From Streptomyces pseudovenezuelae (GTDB lineage: Bacteria; Actinomycetota; Actinomycetes; Streptomycetales; Streptomycetaceae), in assembly GCF_029892565.1 (NCBI RefSeq), contig NZ_JARXVH010000021.1:1-64000 (forward strand): a DNA stretch of 64,000 nt, written 5' to 3'. Position numbers and translations under genes: made by a program. This document shows positions 50,732-59,662 of this stretch, in pieces. Position 1 is the stretch's first letter, and every line of letters begins with the position of its first letter. The notes beneath the pieces were generated by a model. It did not search any database and was not told the DNA's origin. It saw nothing but the letters and a program-made list of their open reading frames with translations.

Positions 50732-52531
50732 TCACTTCATCCGCGTAGCCCACTCCTGGACCTTCGCGATCCGCTGCCGCAACTGCCCGGCCGTGGCCTC
50801 GGCGCTCGGCGGCCCGCCGCACGTGCGGCGCAGCTCGGTGTGGATGACGCCGTGCGGCTTGCCGCTCTGATGGACGTACGCGCTGACCATCGTGTTGAGC
50901 TGCTTGCGGAGCTCCATCATCTCCTTGTGCGAGACGACGGGCCGCCGCTCGGCCGGCAGTTCGAGCAGGTCGGCCTCGGAGTCCGGCTTCTTGCGGCTGT
51001 GCGCGATCTGCCGGGCCTGCCGCTTCTGCAGCAGCATCTGCACCTGGTCGGGTTCGAGGAGCCCGGGGATACCGAGGTAGTCCTGCTCCTCCTCGCTCCC
51101 CGGGTGCGCCTGCATGCCGAACTCGGCACCGTCGTAGAGCACCCGGTCGAAGACGGCCTCGGACTCCAGCGCCTCGAACGCGAACTGCTCCTGCTCGCCG
51201 GTGTCCTCGTCCTGCTCCTTGTTCGCCTCCTCCATCTCCTTCTCGGATTCGGCGTACGGGTCCTCCTCGCCCTCCTTCTTCGGCTTGTCGAGGGCGTGGT
51301 CGCGCTCGACCTCCATCTCGTTGGCGAAGGTGAGGAGGTCGGGGACGGTGGGGAGGAAGACCGAGGCGGTCTCGCCGCGCCGCCGGGACCGTACGAAGCG
51401 CCCGACGGCCTGGGCGAAGAAGAGGGGCGTCGAGATGGTGGTGGCGTAGACCCCGACCGCGAGCCGGGGTACGTCGACACCTTCCGACACCATGCGCACC
51501 GCGACCATCCAACGGTCGTCGTTGGCGCTGAACTTGTCGATGCGGTCGGACGCGCCGGAGTCGTCGGACAGGACGACGGTCGCCTTGGACCCGGTGATCT
51601 CTCGGATCAACTTGGCGTACGCGCGCGCCTGTTCCTGGTCGGTGGCGATGACGAGGGCGCCGGCGTCCGGGATGCCCTTCCTGACCTCCGTCAACCGCTG
51701 GTCGGCGGCGCGCAGCACACTCGGCATCCACTCACCGCGCGGATCGAGCGCGGTACGCCAGGCCTGGCTGATCGCGTCCTTGGTCATCGGCTCGCCGAGC
51801 CGCGCGGCGATCTCGTCACCGGCCTTGGTCCGCCACCGCATGTTGCCGCTGTAGGAGAGGAAGATGACGGGCCGGACGACTCCGTCGGAGAGCGCGGACC
51901 CGTACCCGTATGTGTAGTCGGCGGAGGACCGCCGAATCCCGTCGTTCCCTTCCTCGTACGTGACGAAGGGGATGGGATTGGTGTCGGACCGGAAGGGCGT
52001 ACCGGTGAGCGCGAGCCGCCGAGTGGCCGGCTCGAAGGCTTCGAGGCACGCCTCGCCCCAGGACTTGGAGTCACCGGCGTGGTGGATCTCGTCGAGGATG
52101 ACGAGCGTCTTGCGCTGCTCGACGCGGTTGCGATGGAGCATGGGCCGCACGCCGACGCCGGCGTAGGTGACGGCGACGCCCTGGTAGTCCTTGCCGAGCG
52201 GCCCGGCGCTGTATTCAGGGTCGAGCTTGATCCCTATCCGCGCGGCCGCCTCCGCCCACTGCTTCTTCAGATGTTCGGTCGGCGCGACCACGGTCACCTG
52301 CTGGACGACGTGATGGTGCAGCAGCCAGGAGGCGAGCGTCAGCGCGAAGGTCGTCTTGCCGGCGCCGGGCGTCGCGACCGCGAGAAAGTCGCGCGGCTGC
52401 TCCTGGATGTACCTCTCCATGGCCCCTTGCTGCCAGGCACGCAGCTTGCCGGCGGTACCCCAGGGGGCACGGCCGGGGAAGGCCGGGGAGAGGTGGTGGT
52501 TGTGCGAGGAGGAAGCGGCGGTGGTAGTCAC
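50732..52531 (-). CDS. DEAH-box helicase
   Basis: This protein of about 599 residues is a superfamily 2 helicase with Walker A ATPGAGKTTFALTLASWLL, motif II LDEIHHAG (DEIH), TGTPFRSD (motif III), and motif VI QAVGRFVRSRRRG. A C-terminal acidic and helical extension of about 200 residues follows. It has DNA-repair-type features (ERCC3/XPB-like group) but no other clear domain. The start may be GTG at 52531 or a TTG at 52570. It is monocistronic. Confidence 0.85.
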   Translation of the reverse strand: MTTTAASSSHNHHLSPAFPGRAPWGTAGKLRAWQQGAMERYIQEQPRDFLAVATPGAGKTTFALTLASWLLHHHVVQQVTVVAPTEHLKKQWAEAAARIGIKLDPEYSAGPLGKDYQGVAVTYAGVGVRPMLHRNRVEQRKTLVILDEIHHAGDSKSWGEACLEAFEPATRRLALTGTPFRSDTNPIPFVTYEEGNDGIRRSSADYTYGYGSALSDGVVRPVIFLSYSGNMRWRTKAGDEIAARLGEPMTKDAISQAWRTALDPRGEWMPSVLRAADQRLTEVRKGIPDAGALVIATDQEQARAYAKLIREITGSKATVVLSDDSGASDRIDKFSANDDRWMVAVRMVSEGVDVPRLAVGVYATTISTPLFFAQAVGRFVRSRRRGETASVFLPTVPDLLTFANEMEVERDHALDKPKKEGEEDPYAESEKEMEEANKEQDEDTGEQEQFAFEALESEAVFDRVLYDGAEFGMQAHPGSEEEQDYLGIPGLLEPDQVQMLLQKRQARQIAHSRKKPDSEADLLELPAERRPVVSHKEMMELRKQLNTMVSAYVHQSGKPHGVIHTELRRTCGGPPSAEATAGQLRQRIAKVQEWATRMK

Positions 52532-52670
52532 GGTCTCCGTAGAGGGGTCGGGCGGCTCTGCTACGTACAAGGCGGCTACGTGTATGACAACCGGGCCACC
52601 CTACCGGCGGGCCGGCGGTGTCAACGTGCTGACGACGCCGGGGCACCCGTGGGTGGGATCGACGTCACAG

Positions 52671-53039
52671 TCACCGTGCGAAGCGCGGCAACCGGGTTGC
52701 GATCTTGGGCACGTCCAGGGCCCCCTGGCAGACGTCCAGCACGAACTGCTCGGCCTCGTCGACATCGAACTCGGCGTCCAGCGGATGCCCGTTCATGTGC
52801 AGGTAAACCCATGTCGCGTACCAGGCGATGCGCTTGTTCCCGTCCACGAGGGCGTGGTTTCGGGCAAGGGACTCCATGAGCGCGGCGGCTTTCTGCCATA
52901 CGTCCGGATAGGCGTCCTGCCCGAACACGCTCGACTGCGGCCGCACCAGCGCGGAGTCCAGAAGCCCGTAGTCGCGCACCTCGTCCGCTCCTAGTCGCCG
53001 CGCCAGGTTCAGCTGCTCGGGAAGCGTGAGGTAGTGCAT
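52671..53039 (-). CDS. Doc-type Fic toxin
   Basis: This 122-residue Fic/Doc domain protein has the motif HALVDGNKR at 62-70 (His62, Asp66, Asn68, Lys69, Arg70). That is the Doc variant of Fic, in which the enzyme phosphorylates EF-Tu. It is translationally coupled to the upstream antitoxin through TGATG. The length matches phage P1 Doc (about 126). Without its antitoxin it is expected to arrest translation. Confidence 0.88.
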   Translation of the reverse strand: MHYLTLPEQLNLARRLGADEVRDYGLLDSALVRPQSSVFGQDAYPDVWQKAAALMESLARNHALVDGNKRIAWYATWVYLHMNGHPLDAEFDVDEAEQFVLDVCQGALDVPKIATRLPRFAR

Positions 53040-53236
53040 CAGGCGAGCCTCCGGTTGAGCTCTGCGCTGGCGTTCAGCACGTGCTCGGCCGCTTCGTTGA
53101 ACAGCCGTGAGTGCTCGTTTACGGCAGCGATCACGGCGTCATGCGCGAAGGTCTGCATGCTGCGCCCTTCCGCAGCCGCCCGCTCGCGCAGCGCGTCGAG
53201 CTCCTCGTCCGTAAACCTGAGGTTCAGTCCAGCCAT
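53039..53236 (-). CDS. RHH-type antitoxin of Doc module
   Basis: This 65-residue protein has a ribbon-helix-helix start (LNLRFTDEELDALRERAAAEGRSMQTFAHDAVIAAVNEH) and a C-terminal helix (RLFNEAAEHVLNASAELNRRL) that probably wraps the toxin. This resembles Arc/MetJ-type antitoxins and not Phd. It precedes and is coupled to the Doc gene. The ATG at 53236 has a poor RBS. A short palindrome upstream may be its operator. Confidence 0.83.
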   Translation of the reverse strand: MAGLNLRFTDEELDALRERAAAEGRSMQTFAHDAVIAAVNEHSRLFNEAAEHVLNASAELNRRLA

Positions 53237-53245
53237 GCCCAGCAC

Positions 53246-53261
53246 GGTACTACGTGGTACC
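53246..53261. promoter_or_regulatory. Candidate toxin-antitoxin operator
   Basis: GGTACTACGTGGTACC is a near-palindrome, 14 of 16 positions symmetric, 10 bases before the antitoxin ATG. A second small palindrome, TGGTGTCACCA, follows at 53264-53274. RHH antitoxins bind such repeats to autoregulate. Confidence 0.5.
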
Positions 53262-53269
53262 AGATGGTG

Positions 53270-54721
53270 TCACCAGGAATTCGCCCGCAACCGCGTTGTC
53301 ACCCACGCCCCCACCAACGCCACCCCGGCCATCGGCAGAAACACGGCGGCGAAGGCGGCCGGATGTGACCCGGACCCGCTCGCGGTGGTGGCCGTATGAG
53401 CCACCGTGCCGCCCCCGAGCGCGGCGAAGGCCGCACCGCCCGCCGACAGCAGGACCACGTTCGACAGCCCGTCGGAGATCTGGAGGGAGGCGGAGTTGGT
53501 GCCGGCCTCCTCGGGGGCGGAGAGCTTGAGCAGCAGCACGCTGCTGGAGGAGATGACCAGCCCCATCCCGAAACACCCGAACCCCCACGCGACGGCGACG
53601 GTCCAGACGGGCACGGAGTGGATCAGCACGCTGGGCGCGGTGGCGATGGCCGCGGCGACCAGCACCATCCCGGCCCCCATCAGCCGTTCCCGATACGGCT
53701 CCACCCGCGCCCGGGACTGCACCCACGACCCCAGCGCCCAGGTCGCCCCACCCGCCGCGAGCGAGAACCCGGCGAGCGTCGGGGACAACCCCCGCTGGGT
53801 GACCAGCATCAACGGCACGAACGACTCGGCACTGATGAAGGCCCCCGCGGCCACCCCACGCAACAACACCACCGACGGCAGCCCACGCACCGCCCGATAC
53901 GTGCCACGCGGAAGCAGCCCAAGAACGGCCGGCACAAGCAGCGCGACACCCACAGCGCCGGGTAGCAACGAGACCCAGCGCAGATCCTGGGCGGCGTACT
54001 GAAGAAGCCCGGCCCCGAGAGAGATCCCGAGGGCAAGCCGAATACGACGCCGGTCGAAGGAGGCGGATTGGGCCGCCCCGCCGTCGACCGCCCCGGACGC
54101 CCGCCGCCGTATCTGCGGCAGCGCAAGCGCCAACGGCAGCACGACCAGCACGGGTATCCCGAGAAACACCCACCGCCAACCGAGCTGCTCGGTCACCGCC
54201 CCCGAGGCCAGCGGCCCGACGATGGACGGCACGACCCACCCGGCCGCGAACGCCGCCATGATGGCCGGCCGCAACCGCTCGGGATAAGCCCGCCCCACGA
54301 CGACGTACAGCGCAACAATGACCAGCCCACCCCCGAGCCCCTGCACGGCCCGCCCCAGGATGAACACCCACATCGCCCCGGCGGTCCCCGCCACCACCAG
54401 CCCGACCGCGAACGCCCCGATCCCGGTGGTCAACGCCCCGAGCGGCCCCCGCCGATCGCTCCACTGCCCGGCAAGCACCATCCCGAACAGACTGGTAGTG
54501 AAGTACCCGGAGAAGGCGAACGCGTACAACGCCACCCCGTCCAGCTCCCGCGCGGCAACGGGCATCGCCGTGGCAACGGCGGTCGCCTCAAAGGCGATCA
54601 GCAGCACGACGGAGACGATCCCGACACTGAGCGCCCGATACGAACGGCCCAGCACCCCACCACCGGCGCTCCCCGCGCCTTCCTCCACGACTTCGGCGTC
54701 ACGCGGCTCAAGGACGGTCAT
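53270..54721 (-). CDS. MFS exporter, 14-helix type (EmrB/QacA-like)
   Basis: This 483-residue transporter has the motif AGQWSDRRGPLGAL after helix 2 and LGRAVQGLGGGLVIVALYVVVG (motif C-like). It also carries the antiporter-type P-S-I-V-G-P segment (PSIVGPLASGAVTEQLGWRWVF). The remaining hydrophobic stretches suggest about 14 helices, typical of DHA2 drug exporters. No regulator is adjacent. The start is ATG 54721, and ACGGTGGTGGTC lies upstream. Confidence 0.83.
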   Translation of the reverse strand: MTVLEPRDAEVVEEGAGSAGGGVLGRSYRALSVGIVSVVLLIAFEATAVATAMPVAARELDGVALYAFAFSGYFTTSLFGMVLAGQWSDRRGPLGALTTGIGAFAVGLVVAGTAGAMWVFILGRAVQGLGGGLVIVALYVVVGRAYPERLRPAIMAAFAAGWVVPSIVGPLASGAVTEQLGWRWVFLGIPVLVVLPLALALPQIRRRASGAVDGGAAQSASFDRRRIRLALGISLGAGLLQYAAQDLRWVSLLPGAVGVALLVPAVLGLLPRGTYRAVRGLPSVVLLRGVAAGAFISAESFVPLMLVTQRGLSPTLAGFSLAAGGATWALGSWVQSRARVEPYRERLMGAGMVLVAAAIATAPSVLIHSVPVWTVAVAWGFGCFGMGLVISSSSVLLLKLSAPEEAGTNSASLQISDGLSNVVLLSAGGAAFAALGGGTVAHTATTASGSGSHPAAFAAVFLPMAGVALVGAWVTTRLRANSW

Positions 54722-54850
54722 GACCACCACCGTAAGACCCACAACCGGCTTTGACCCCTGTCGCGAGTCCCGCCCGACCCGAGACCTTGGTCGTACGCCC
54801 CTCCTTCATGAACGGCGTATGGCAGTCCCATTGCAGCCCCGCCGGTCCCC

Positions 54851-54880
54851 TTGAACCCCTCCCCCACCCCGCCATACCTT
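54851..54880 (+). promoter_or_regulatory. Promoter of tRNA-Cys
   Basis: TTGAAC (54851-54856) and TACCTT (54875-54880) are separated by 18 bases, a vegetative-sigma type promoter. It would start transcription a few bases before the tRNA. Confidence 0.65.
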
Positions 54881-54894
54881 CATCCCACGAACAC

Positions 54895-54966
54895 GGCCGT
54901 GTGCCCGAGTGGTTTAGGGACTCGCCTGCAAAGCGAGTTACGTGGGTTCGATTCCCGCCACGGCCT
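54895..54966 (+). tRNA. tRNA-Cys(GCA)
   Basis: The acceptor GGCCGTG/CACGGCC has discriminator U. The anticodon loop CTGCAAA gives anticodon GCA, and the T arm is GTGGG-TTCGATT-CCCGC (one G-C variation). The anticodon stem is CTCGC/GCGAG. U73 is an identity element of tRNA-Cys. The 3' CCA is not encoded. It lies on its own between divergent protein genes. Confidence 0.95.
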
Positions 54967-55043
54967 CCAGTAGTACGTCTGATCTGCATGTTCTCAGGCC
55001 GGATACGGCTTTCACTCCTGCCGGTCTGCCCTACGGTGGCGCC

Positions 55044-55424
55044 ATGAGCGATCACTCCGAAGTGCCTGTCACGCCCGTCGAGGCCTATGAACCCCCGTAC
55101 TACGTGGCTGTCTTCACCACGGTGCGATCCCAGGAACAGGGCGACTACAGCGAGACCAACGCGCGCATGGAAGCCTTGGTGAACGGCATCCCCGGGTACC
55201 TGGGAATGGACCACGCCCAGACTCCCGGCGGGCTCGGCATCACCGTCGGGTACTTCCGTGACGCCGACGCCCTCACGGAGTGGCGGACCAATGCCGAGCA
55301 TCGCGCGGCGCAACAGCGCGGGCGGGACCAGTGGTACGAGAGCTACACGCTGCACGTGGCGAAGGTGGAGCGGAGCCACGGCTTCATACGGGCGCAGGGC
55401 TCGCAGAGCCCGACGGCAGGCTGA
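55044..55424 (+). CDS. ABM-family antibiotic biosynthesis monooxygenase-like protein
   Basis: This 126-residue dimeric alpha-beta barrel protein of the ABM superfamily has YYVAVFTTVRSQEQGDYSETNARMEALVNGIPGYLGMDHAQTPGGLGITVGYFRDADALTEWRTNAEHRAAQQRGRDQWY. The aromatic and histidine pattern is typical of small stress-induced monooxygenases. TACGGT lies 7 bases before the ATG, with no RBS, so leaderless translation is possible. The precise substrate is unknown. Confidence 0.83.
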   Translation: MSDHSEVPVTPVEAYEPPYYVAVFTTVRSQEQGDYSETNARMEALVNGIPGYLGMDHAQTPGGLGITVGYFRDADALTEWRTNAEHRAAQQRGRDQWYESYTLHVAKVERSHGFIRAQGSQSPTAG

Positions 55425-55468
55425 CCGACCGACGGCACCTCAGCGGCCGCCCCGCCGCGTGCTCACCC

Positions 55469-56641
55469 TCAGAGCACCCCGCCCGCCTCGTCCTGGAAGG
55501 TCTCCGTCCAGTAGTGGTGGCCGGCCCCGACATCCGAGCCCGTCGGGTCGACCGTCGCCAGGGTCTGGAGCATGGTCGTGGCCAGTTGGTCGTACGCCTC
55601 GGTCGTCAGTTCGCCGGAGAGGCCGTCGTCGATCGTCTTCTCGCGGTGGAGGAGCCAGAGGGTGAAGGCCAGGGTGGAGACGTCCGTGTTGAGGGGGTAC
55701 AGCGTGGCCTCGGGCTCGCTCCAGTTGAGGACCGCGCCCGTGGTGCCGTCGACGACCAGGCTGTTGTCCTCGATGAGGTGGCCGAGGCGTATCAAGTGGT
55801 CGGCCCGGGACGGGAGTCGGTCCTGCGGCACGGCGGAGCACTCGTCCTCGTAGTACTCGGCGAGGGTCTGCAGGGGGACGTCCGTGTCCAGGTGGAAGAG
55901 GAAACCGTCCTCCGGCAGGCCCCGTTCGCGCAGGAAGAGGCGGGTCGGCGCGTGGGTGAGGGTCGCCGGGAAGTCGAGGTCCTCGAAGCGGGCCACCTTG
56001 CCCTGGCCGAACTCCTCGTCCAGGAGGCGGGCCGGGAGGTCGAGGGCCAGGCCTGATGCCGTGCCGGGGCCCGCCACCAGGGACAGGGGCCGGATCAGGG
56101 CCGCCATCTTCCAGAACGGCGCCATCTCACCGTCGGCGCCCTCCTCGAAGAGTGCCAGCAGTTGCCGGGACGCCTCCGTCGCCACCTTCGGGCCGAAGCG
56201 GCCGGCGTAGGAGGCGAACTGCCCGCGGAATCCCGCCAGTTCGTCCGCGGCGGTCGCGCAGCGCACGAGCGTCCGCAGCGACGGGGCCAGCGGGCGGGAG
56301 TCCATCAGGTCGGGGCGGTCATGCAGGAAGTACGTCGTCGCTATCTCGCCCGTCGCGCCGTCCAGGAGCAGGGATTCCGTCTCCAGGCCGGCCGGGCCGA
56401 GCAGCGCGCCTATCACCAACTGGTCGCGCAGCTCCGCCGCCAGGCGGTCGTCCGGGTCGGCTGTCGCGTCCCGTACCGTCCGCAGGCCCTCACGGCTCAG
56501 CTCCAGGAAGTTGAACAGGCCGCTGTCGCCCGGCAGTCCGGGTCCCGTCAGCCAGCGGCGCGTCGCCGCGTGTGTCACGTACGGATCGAGTTGATCCTCG
56601 GTCAAAGTGATCGCCGGTGTGGCGACATCGGTCGTGCTCAT
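55469..56641 (-). CDS. SUKH-4 family immunity-type protein (tandem)
   Basis: This 390-residue protein carries two SUKH-4-type repeats. One begins VTHAATRRWLTGPGLPGDSGLFNFLEL and the other LTHAPTRLFLRERGLPEDGFLFHLDT. Each is followed by conserved segments such as LLLDGATGEIATTYFLHD and LVVDGTTGAVLNWSEPEATLYPLN. Relatives are immunity proteins of polymorphic toxin systems, although many orphan copies exist in Streptomyces. No toxin is visible nearby. ATG 56641 is chosen; further in-frame residues upstream lack support. Confidence 0.82.
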   Translation of the reverse strand: MSTTDVATPAITLTEDQLDPYVTHAATRRWLTGPGLPGDSGLFNFLELSREGLRTVRDATADPDDRLAAELRDQLVIGALLGPAGLETESLLLDGATGEIATTYFLHDRPDLMDSRPLAPSLRTLVRCATAADELAGFRGQFASYAGRFGPKVATEASRQLLALFEEGADGEMAPFWKMAALIRPLSLVAGPGTASGLALDLPARLLDEEFGQGKVARFEDLDFPATLTHAPTRLFLRERGLPEDGFLFHLDTDVPLQTLAEYYEDECSAVPQDRLPSRADHLIRLGHLIEDNSLVVDGTTGAVLNWSEPEATLYPLNTDVSTLAFTLWLLHREKTIDDGLSGELTTEAYDQLATTMLQTLATVDPTGSDVGAGHHYWTETFQDEAGGVL

Positions 56642-56790
56642 CGTCCCGTTCCCCCGGATGTTCCCGCGCACAGCCCCCGCACAGGGGGCCGTCGGACGGA
56701 TGCGTCGGCCGCCCGTTCCCCACTGCCCAGAACACTACGCCCCGCCACTGACAACGGCCCCCGGGCCGCGTCCCCCGGATCACAGGACGT

Positions 56791-57333
56791 TCAGGACACC
56801 CTCGCCCGTTCCCGTCCCGCCACGATCGCCTCCACCGTCTCCCCCACCGTCAGCTCCGAACTGTCCAGCCACAGGCCGATGCGGGGCGTGCGGGTGCGCA
56901 GCACGTCGTCGAGGTCCGGGATCGTCCAGGCGGGCCCGTAGCCGGTCTTCGTGCGTTCGCTCTCGCGCGCGGCGATCGTCTCCGCGTCCGGTGCCAGTAC
57001 GACGACGTAGAGGGGCCTCGTGCGCACCAGGTCGACGTACGACGCCAGTTGCTCGCCCAGAACCACGTCCTGCACCACCGCGGTGAACCCGGCCTCCGCG
57101 TACGCGTCCGCCGTCGCCGCCGACAGGCGGTAGCGCAGGAGGAGTTGGGCCGCCGCCTCGCCGTCGGTATCCCCGTCGGCCCCGGGCTCGTACTCCTCGC
57201 GACCCGACACGATCATCCGTCGGAAGACGTCTCCACGCACGTGTGCCGCCCGCGGGAGGCTCTCTGCCAGCGCCTGAGCCACCGTCGACTTGCCGGCCGC
57301 CATCACGCCGGTAACCAGGACGACACCACGCAT
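56791..57333 (-). CDS. P-loop kinase-like ATPase (CPT-like phosphotransferase)
   Basis: This 180-residue protein starts MRGVVLVTGVMAAGKST, with Walker A G9-S16. RGDVFRRMI follows and later LYVVVLAPDAETIAARESERTKTGYG (a lid-type Arg-rich segment). It resembles chloramphenicol-phosphotransferase and shikimate-kinase-like P-loop phosphotransferases. Substrate is unknown. It lies 20 bases downstream of the molybdenum-hydroxylase operon on the same strand, so co-transcription is possible. Confidence 0.78.
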   Translation of the reverse strand: MRGVVLVTGVMAAGKSTVAQALAESLPRAAHVRGDVFRRMIVSGREEYEPGADGDTDGEAAAQLLLRYRLSAATADAYAEAGFTAVVQDVVLGEQLASYVDLVRTRPLYVVVLAPDAETIAARESERTKTGYGPAWTIPDLDDVLRTRTPRIGLWLDSSELTVGETVEAIVAGRERARVS

Positions 57334-57352
57334 CGCCGCACCTACAAAGAGA

Positions 57353-59662
57353 TCACTGGCCCGTCACCACGGCAGCCTGGGGGCGGATGGGCAGGCGGTT
57401 CACCGGGCGGCCCGTCGCGGCCCGTACGGCGGACGCGATGGCCGCCGGGGAGGTGACCACGGGCGCCGCGCTGACCGCCTTCGCGCCGAAGGGGGCGACC
57501 ACGTCGCGTTCCTCGACGAGCTTGACGATCCGGATGTCGGGTGTGTCCAGGGCCGTCGGCAGGGAGTAGCCGGTGAGGTCGGGGTGGCGGATCACCCCGC
57601 GCGCGGTGCGCAGGTTCTCCGTCAACGCGATGCCCACGCCCTGGGTGACGCCCGCCTCGATCCGGGCGGTCAGCTGCGCCGGGTTGAGCACGCGGCCGAC
57701 GTCCTGGGCGAGCGCCAGCTCCACGACGCGTACCGAGCCGAGTTCGATGTCGACGTCCACGACCGCGCGGATCGCGCAGAACGCCATGCCGACGAAGGCG
57801 TCGCCCTGGCCCGTCTCGTCCAGCGGCTCGGTCGGGTGCGGGCGGCACTGGGCCGTCGCCCACAGTTCCTTGCCGTCCATCGCCTCGGTGACGGTGGTCG
57901 ACAGGACGCCGTCGTACGACGTGATCTTGCCGTCGGTGATCTGCAGCAGTTCCGTGGACATGCCGAACTTGTGCGCCAGGGGCTGCAGGAGCTGGGTGCG
58001 GACCATCTTGGCCGCCCGCTCCACCGCGCCGCCCGACACCCAGGTGTGGCGACCGCGGCAACCCGGTCCGGCCGGGGGCTGGTCGGTGTCCACGGGCGCG
58101 ACGTGCACCTCGTCGATGCCCAGGGTCTCCTGGACGATCTGGCGCGCGAGCGTGGTGAATCCCTGGCCGGTCTCCACCGCCGCGCACAGGACGGTCGCGA
58201 TGCCGTCGTGGACCTTCACGGTCGCCGTGGAGACCTCGTCGGCGCCCTCCGCGCCGAGCACGTGCACCATGCCCAGGCCGTAGCCCACGCCCCGGCGCAC
58301 CGCGCCCGGTTCGCCCGCGCCCTCGGGGCCGCCGGGCAGCAGCCACTCGTCCTCGGGGGTGTCCTTGGGCAGGGCGGGCAGGGGGAAGTCCCGTACCGCC
58401 TGGAGGAGTTCGGCGACCGGGGCCGGGCACGTCACCGTCTGGCCGGTCGGGAGTACGTCACCGGTGGCCATGACGTTGCGCATGCGCAGTTCGGCCGGGT
58501 CGACGCCGAGGCGCTTCGCCAGCTTGTCCATCTGCGCCTCGTAGGCGGCGCACACCTGCATGGCGCCCTCGCCGCGGACATGCCCGGAGGGCGGGTTGTT
58601 GGTGCGTACGGCCCAGCCCTCGATGAAGGCGTTCGGGACGACATACGGGCCGCAGGCGAAGCCGACGGCGGCGGCCAGGGCCTCCGCGGAGGTGTCGGCG
58701 TAGGCGCCCGAGTCGAGCAGGATCTGCGCCTCGACCTTCACCAACCGGCCCTCGGCGTCGGCGTGGTGGCGGTAGCGCAGCAGCGTGGGGTGGCGGTGGG
58801 TGTGGCCGAGGAAGGACTCCTCGCGCGTGGCGGTGAGTTTCACCGGGCAGCCGGTCTTCAACGCCAGCAGGCCGAGCGGGAGTTGGAAGCCCTGGTCCTC
58901 GCGGTCGGCGGTGGCGCCGGGCACACCGGTGACGACGATCTTCACGCGCTCGGGTTCGAGGCCGTAGCAGGCGGCGGCCGTGTCGCGGTCGCCGTGCGGG
59001 TCGGTGGAGGCCAGGTACAGCTCGACGCCGCCGTCGGGGCGGGGCACGGCGAGGCCGGCCTCGGCGCCGATGGGGGCGGGGTCCTGGCGGCCGATGCGGT
59101 AGAGACCCTCGACGACGATCTCGCCGGCCGCGTCCGGGTCGCCGTGGCGCAGCGGGATGTGCCGGATCAGGTTGCCGTCGGGGTGCAGCGGCTCGGCCTC
59201 GAAGGCCTGCTCGGGGTCGGTCACCGGGTCGAGCACCTCGTACTCGACGCCGATGGCGGCGGCGGCCATGCGCGCGGTGTCGGGGTGGTCGGCGGCGACG
59301 GCCGCGATGGGCTCGCCGTGGTGGCGTACGACCTCGGAGGCGAACACCGGGCGGTCGGCCTGGCCGCGGCCGTAGAACTCGCTGCCGGGGACGTCCTCGT
59401 GGGTGATGACGGCCCGTACGCCGGGCATCTCCCGCGCGTGGGTGGTGTCGATGGACACGATGCGCGCGTGCGGGTGCGGGGAGCGCAGTACGGCGGCCCA
59501 GAGCAGGCCCTCGGCCCACAGGTCGGCCGCGTACGGGAACGTGCCCTCGGTCTTCGCGCGCGCGTCGGCCGCGGGCAGGGAGGAGCCGAGGCCGTGCGGG
59601 ATCGGCTCGGCGGCGGGGGCTGCCTCCGCGGTGCTGGTCGCGGTGGCGGCTTCGTTGGTCAC
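57353..59662 (-). CDS. Xanthine dehydrogenase family, molybdenum-binding subunit
   Basis: This subunit of about 769 residues has the family's N-terminal GLGSSLPAADARAKTEGTFPYAADL, the aldehyde-oxidase-type FYGRGQADRPVFASEVVRHHGEPIAAVA and GQGDAFVGMAFCAI. It is the catalytic subunit for hydroxylating purines or related heterocycles. The segment that normally reads GVGEPP, with the catalytic Glu (E1261 in bovine XDH), here reads AKAVSAAPVV, so that residue is Ala. The GTG start overlaps the 2Fe-2S gene stop (GTGA). Substrate is not known. Confidence 0.88.
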   Translation of the reverse strand: MTNEAATATSTAEAAPAAEPIPHGLGSSLPAADARAKTEGTFPYAADLWAEGLLWAAVLRSPHPHARIVSIDTTHAREMPGVRAVITHEDVPGSEFYGRGQADRPVFASEVVRHHGEPIAAVAADHPDTARMAAAAIGVEYEVLDPVTDPEQAFEAEPLHPDGNLIRHIPLRHGDPDAAGEIVVEGLYRIGRQDPAPIGAEAGLAVPRPDGGVELYLASTDPHGDRDTAAACYGLEPERVKIVVTGVPGATADREDQGFQLPLGLLALKTGCPVKLTATREESFLGHTHRHPTLLRYRHHADAEGRLVKVEAQILLDSGAYADTSAEALAAAVGFACGPYVVPNAFIEGWAVRTNNPPSGHVRGEGAMQVCAAYEAQMDKLAKRLGVDPAELRMRNVMATGDVLPTGQTVTCPAPVAELLQAVRDFPLPALPKDTPEDEWLLPGGPEGAGEPGAVRRGVGYGLGMVHVLGAEGADEVSTATVKVHDGIATVLCAAVETGQGFTTLARQIVQETLGIDEVHVAPVDTDQPPAGPGCRGRHTWVSGGAVERAAKMVRTQLLQPLAHKFGMSTELLQITDGKITSYDGVLSTTVTEAMDGKELWATAQCRPHPTEPLDETGQGDAFVGMAFCAIRAVVDVDIELGSVRVVELALAQDVGRVLNPAQLTARIEAGVTQGVGIALTENLRTARGVIRHPDLTGYSLPTALDTPDIRIVKLVEERDVVAPFGAKAVSAAPVVTSPAAIASAVRAATGRPVNRLPIRPQAAVVTGQ

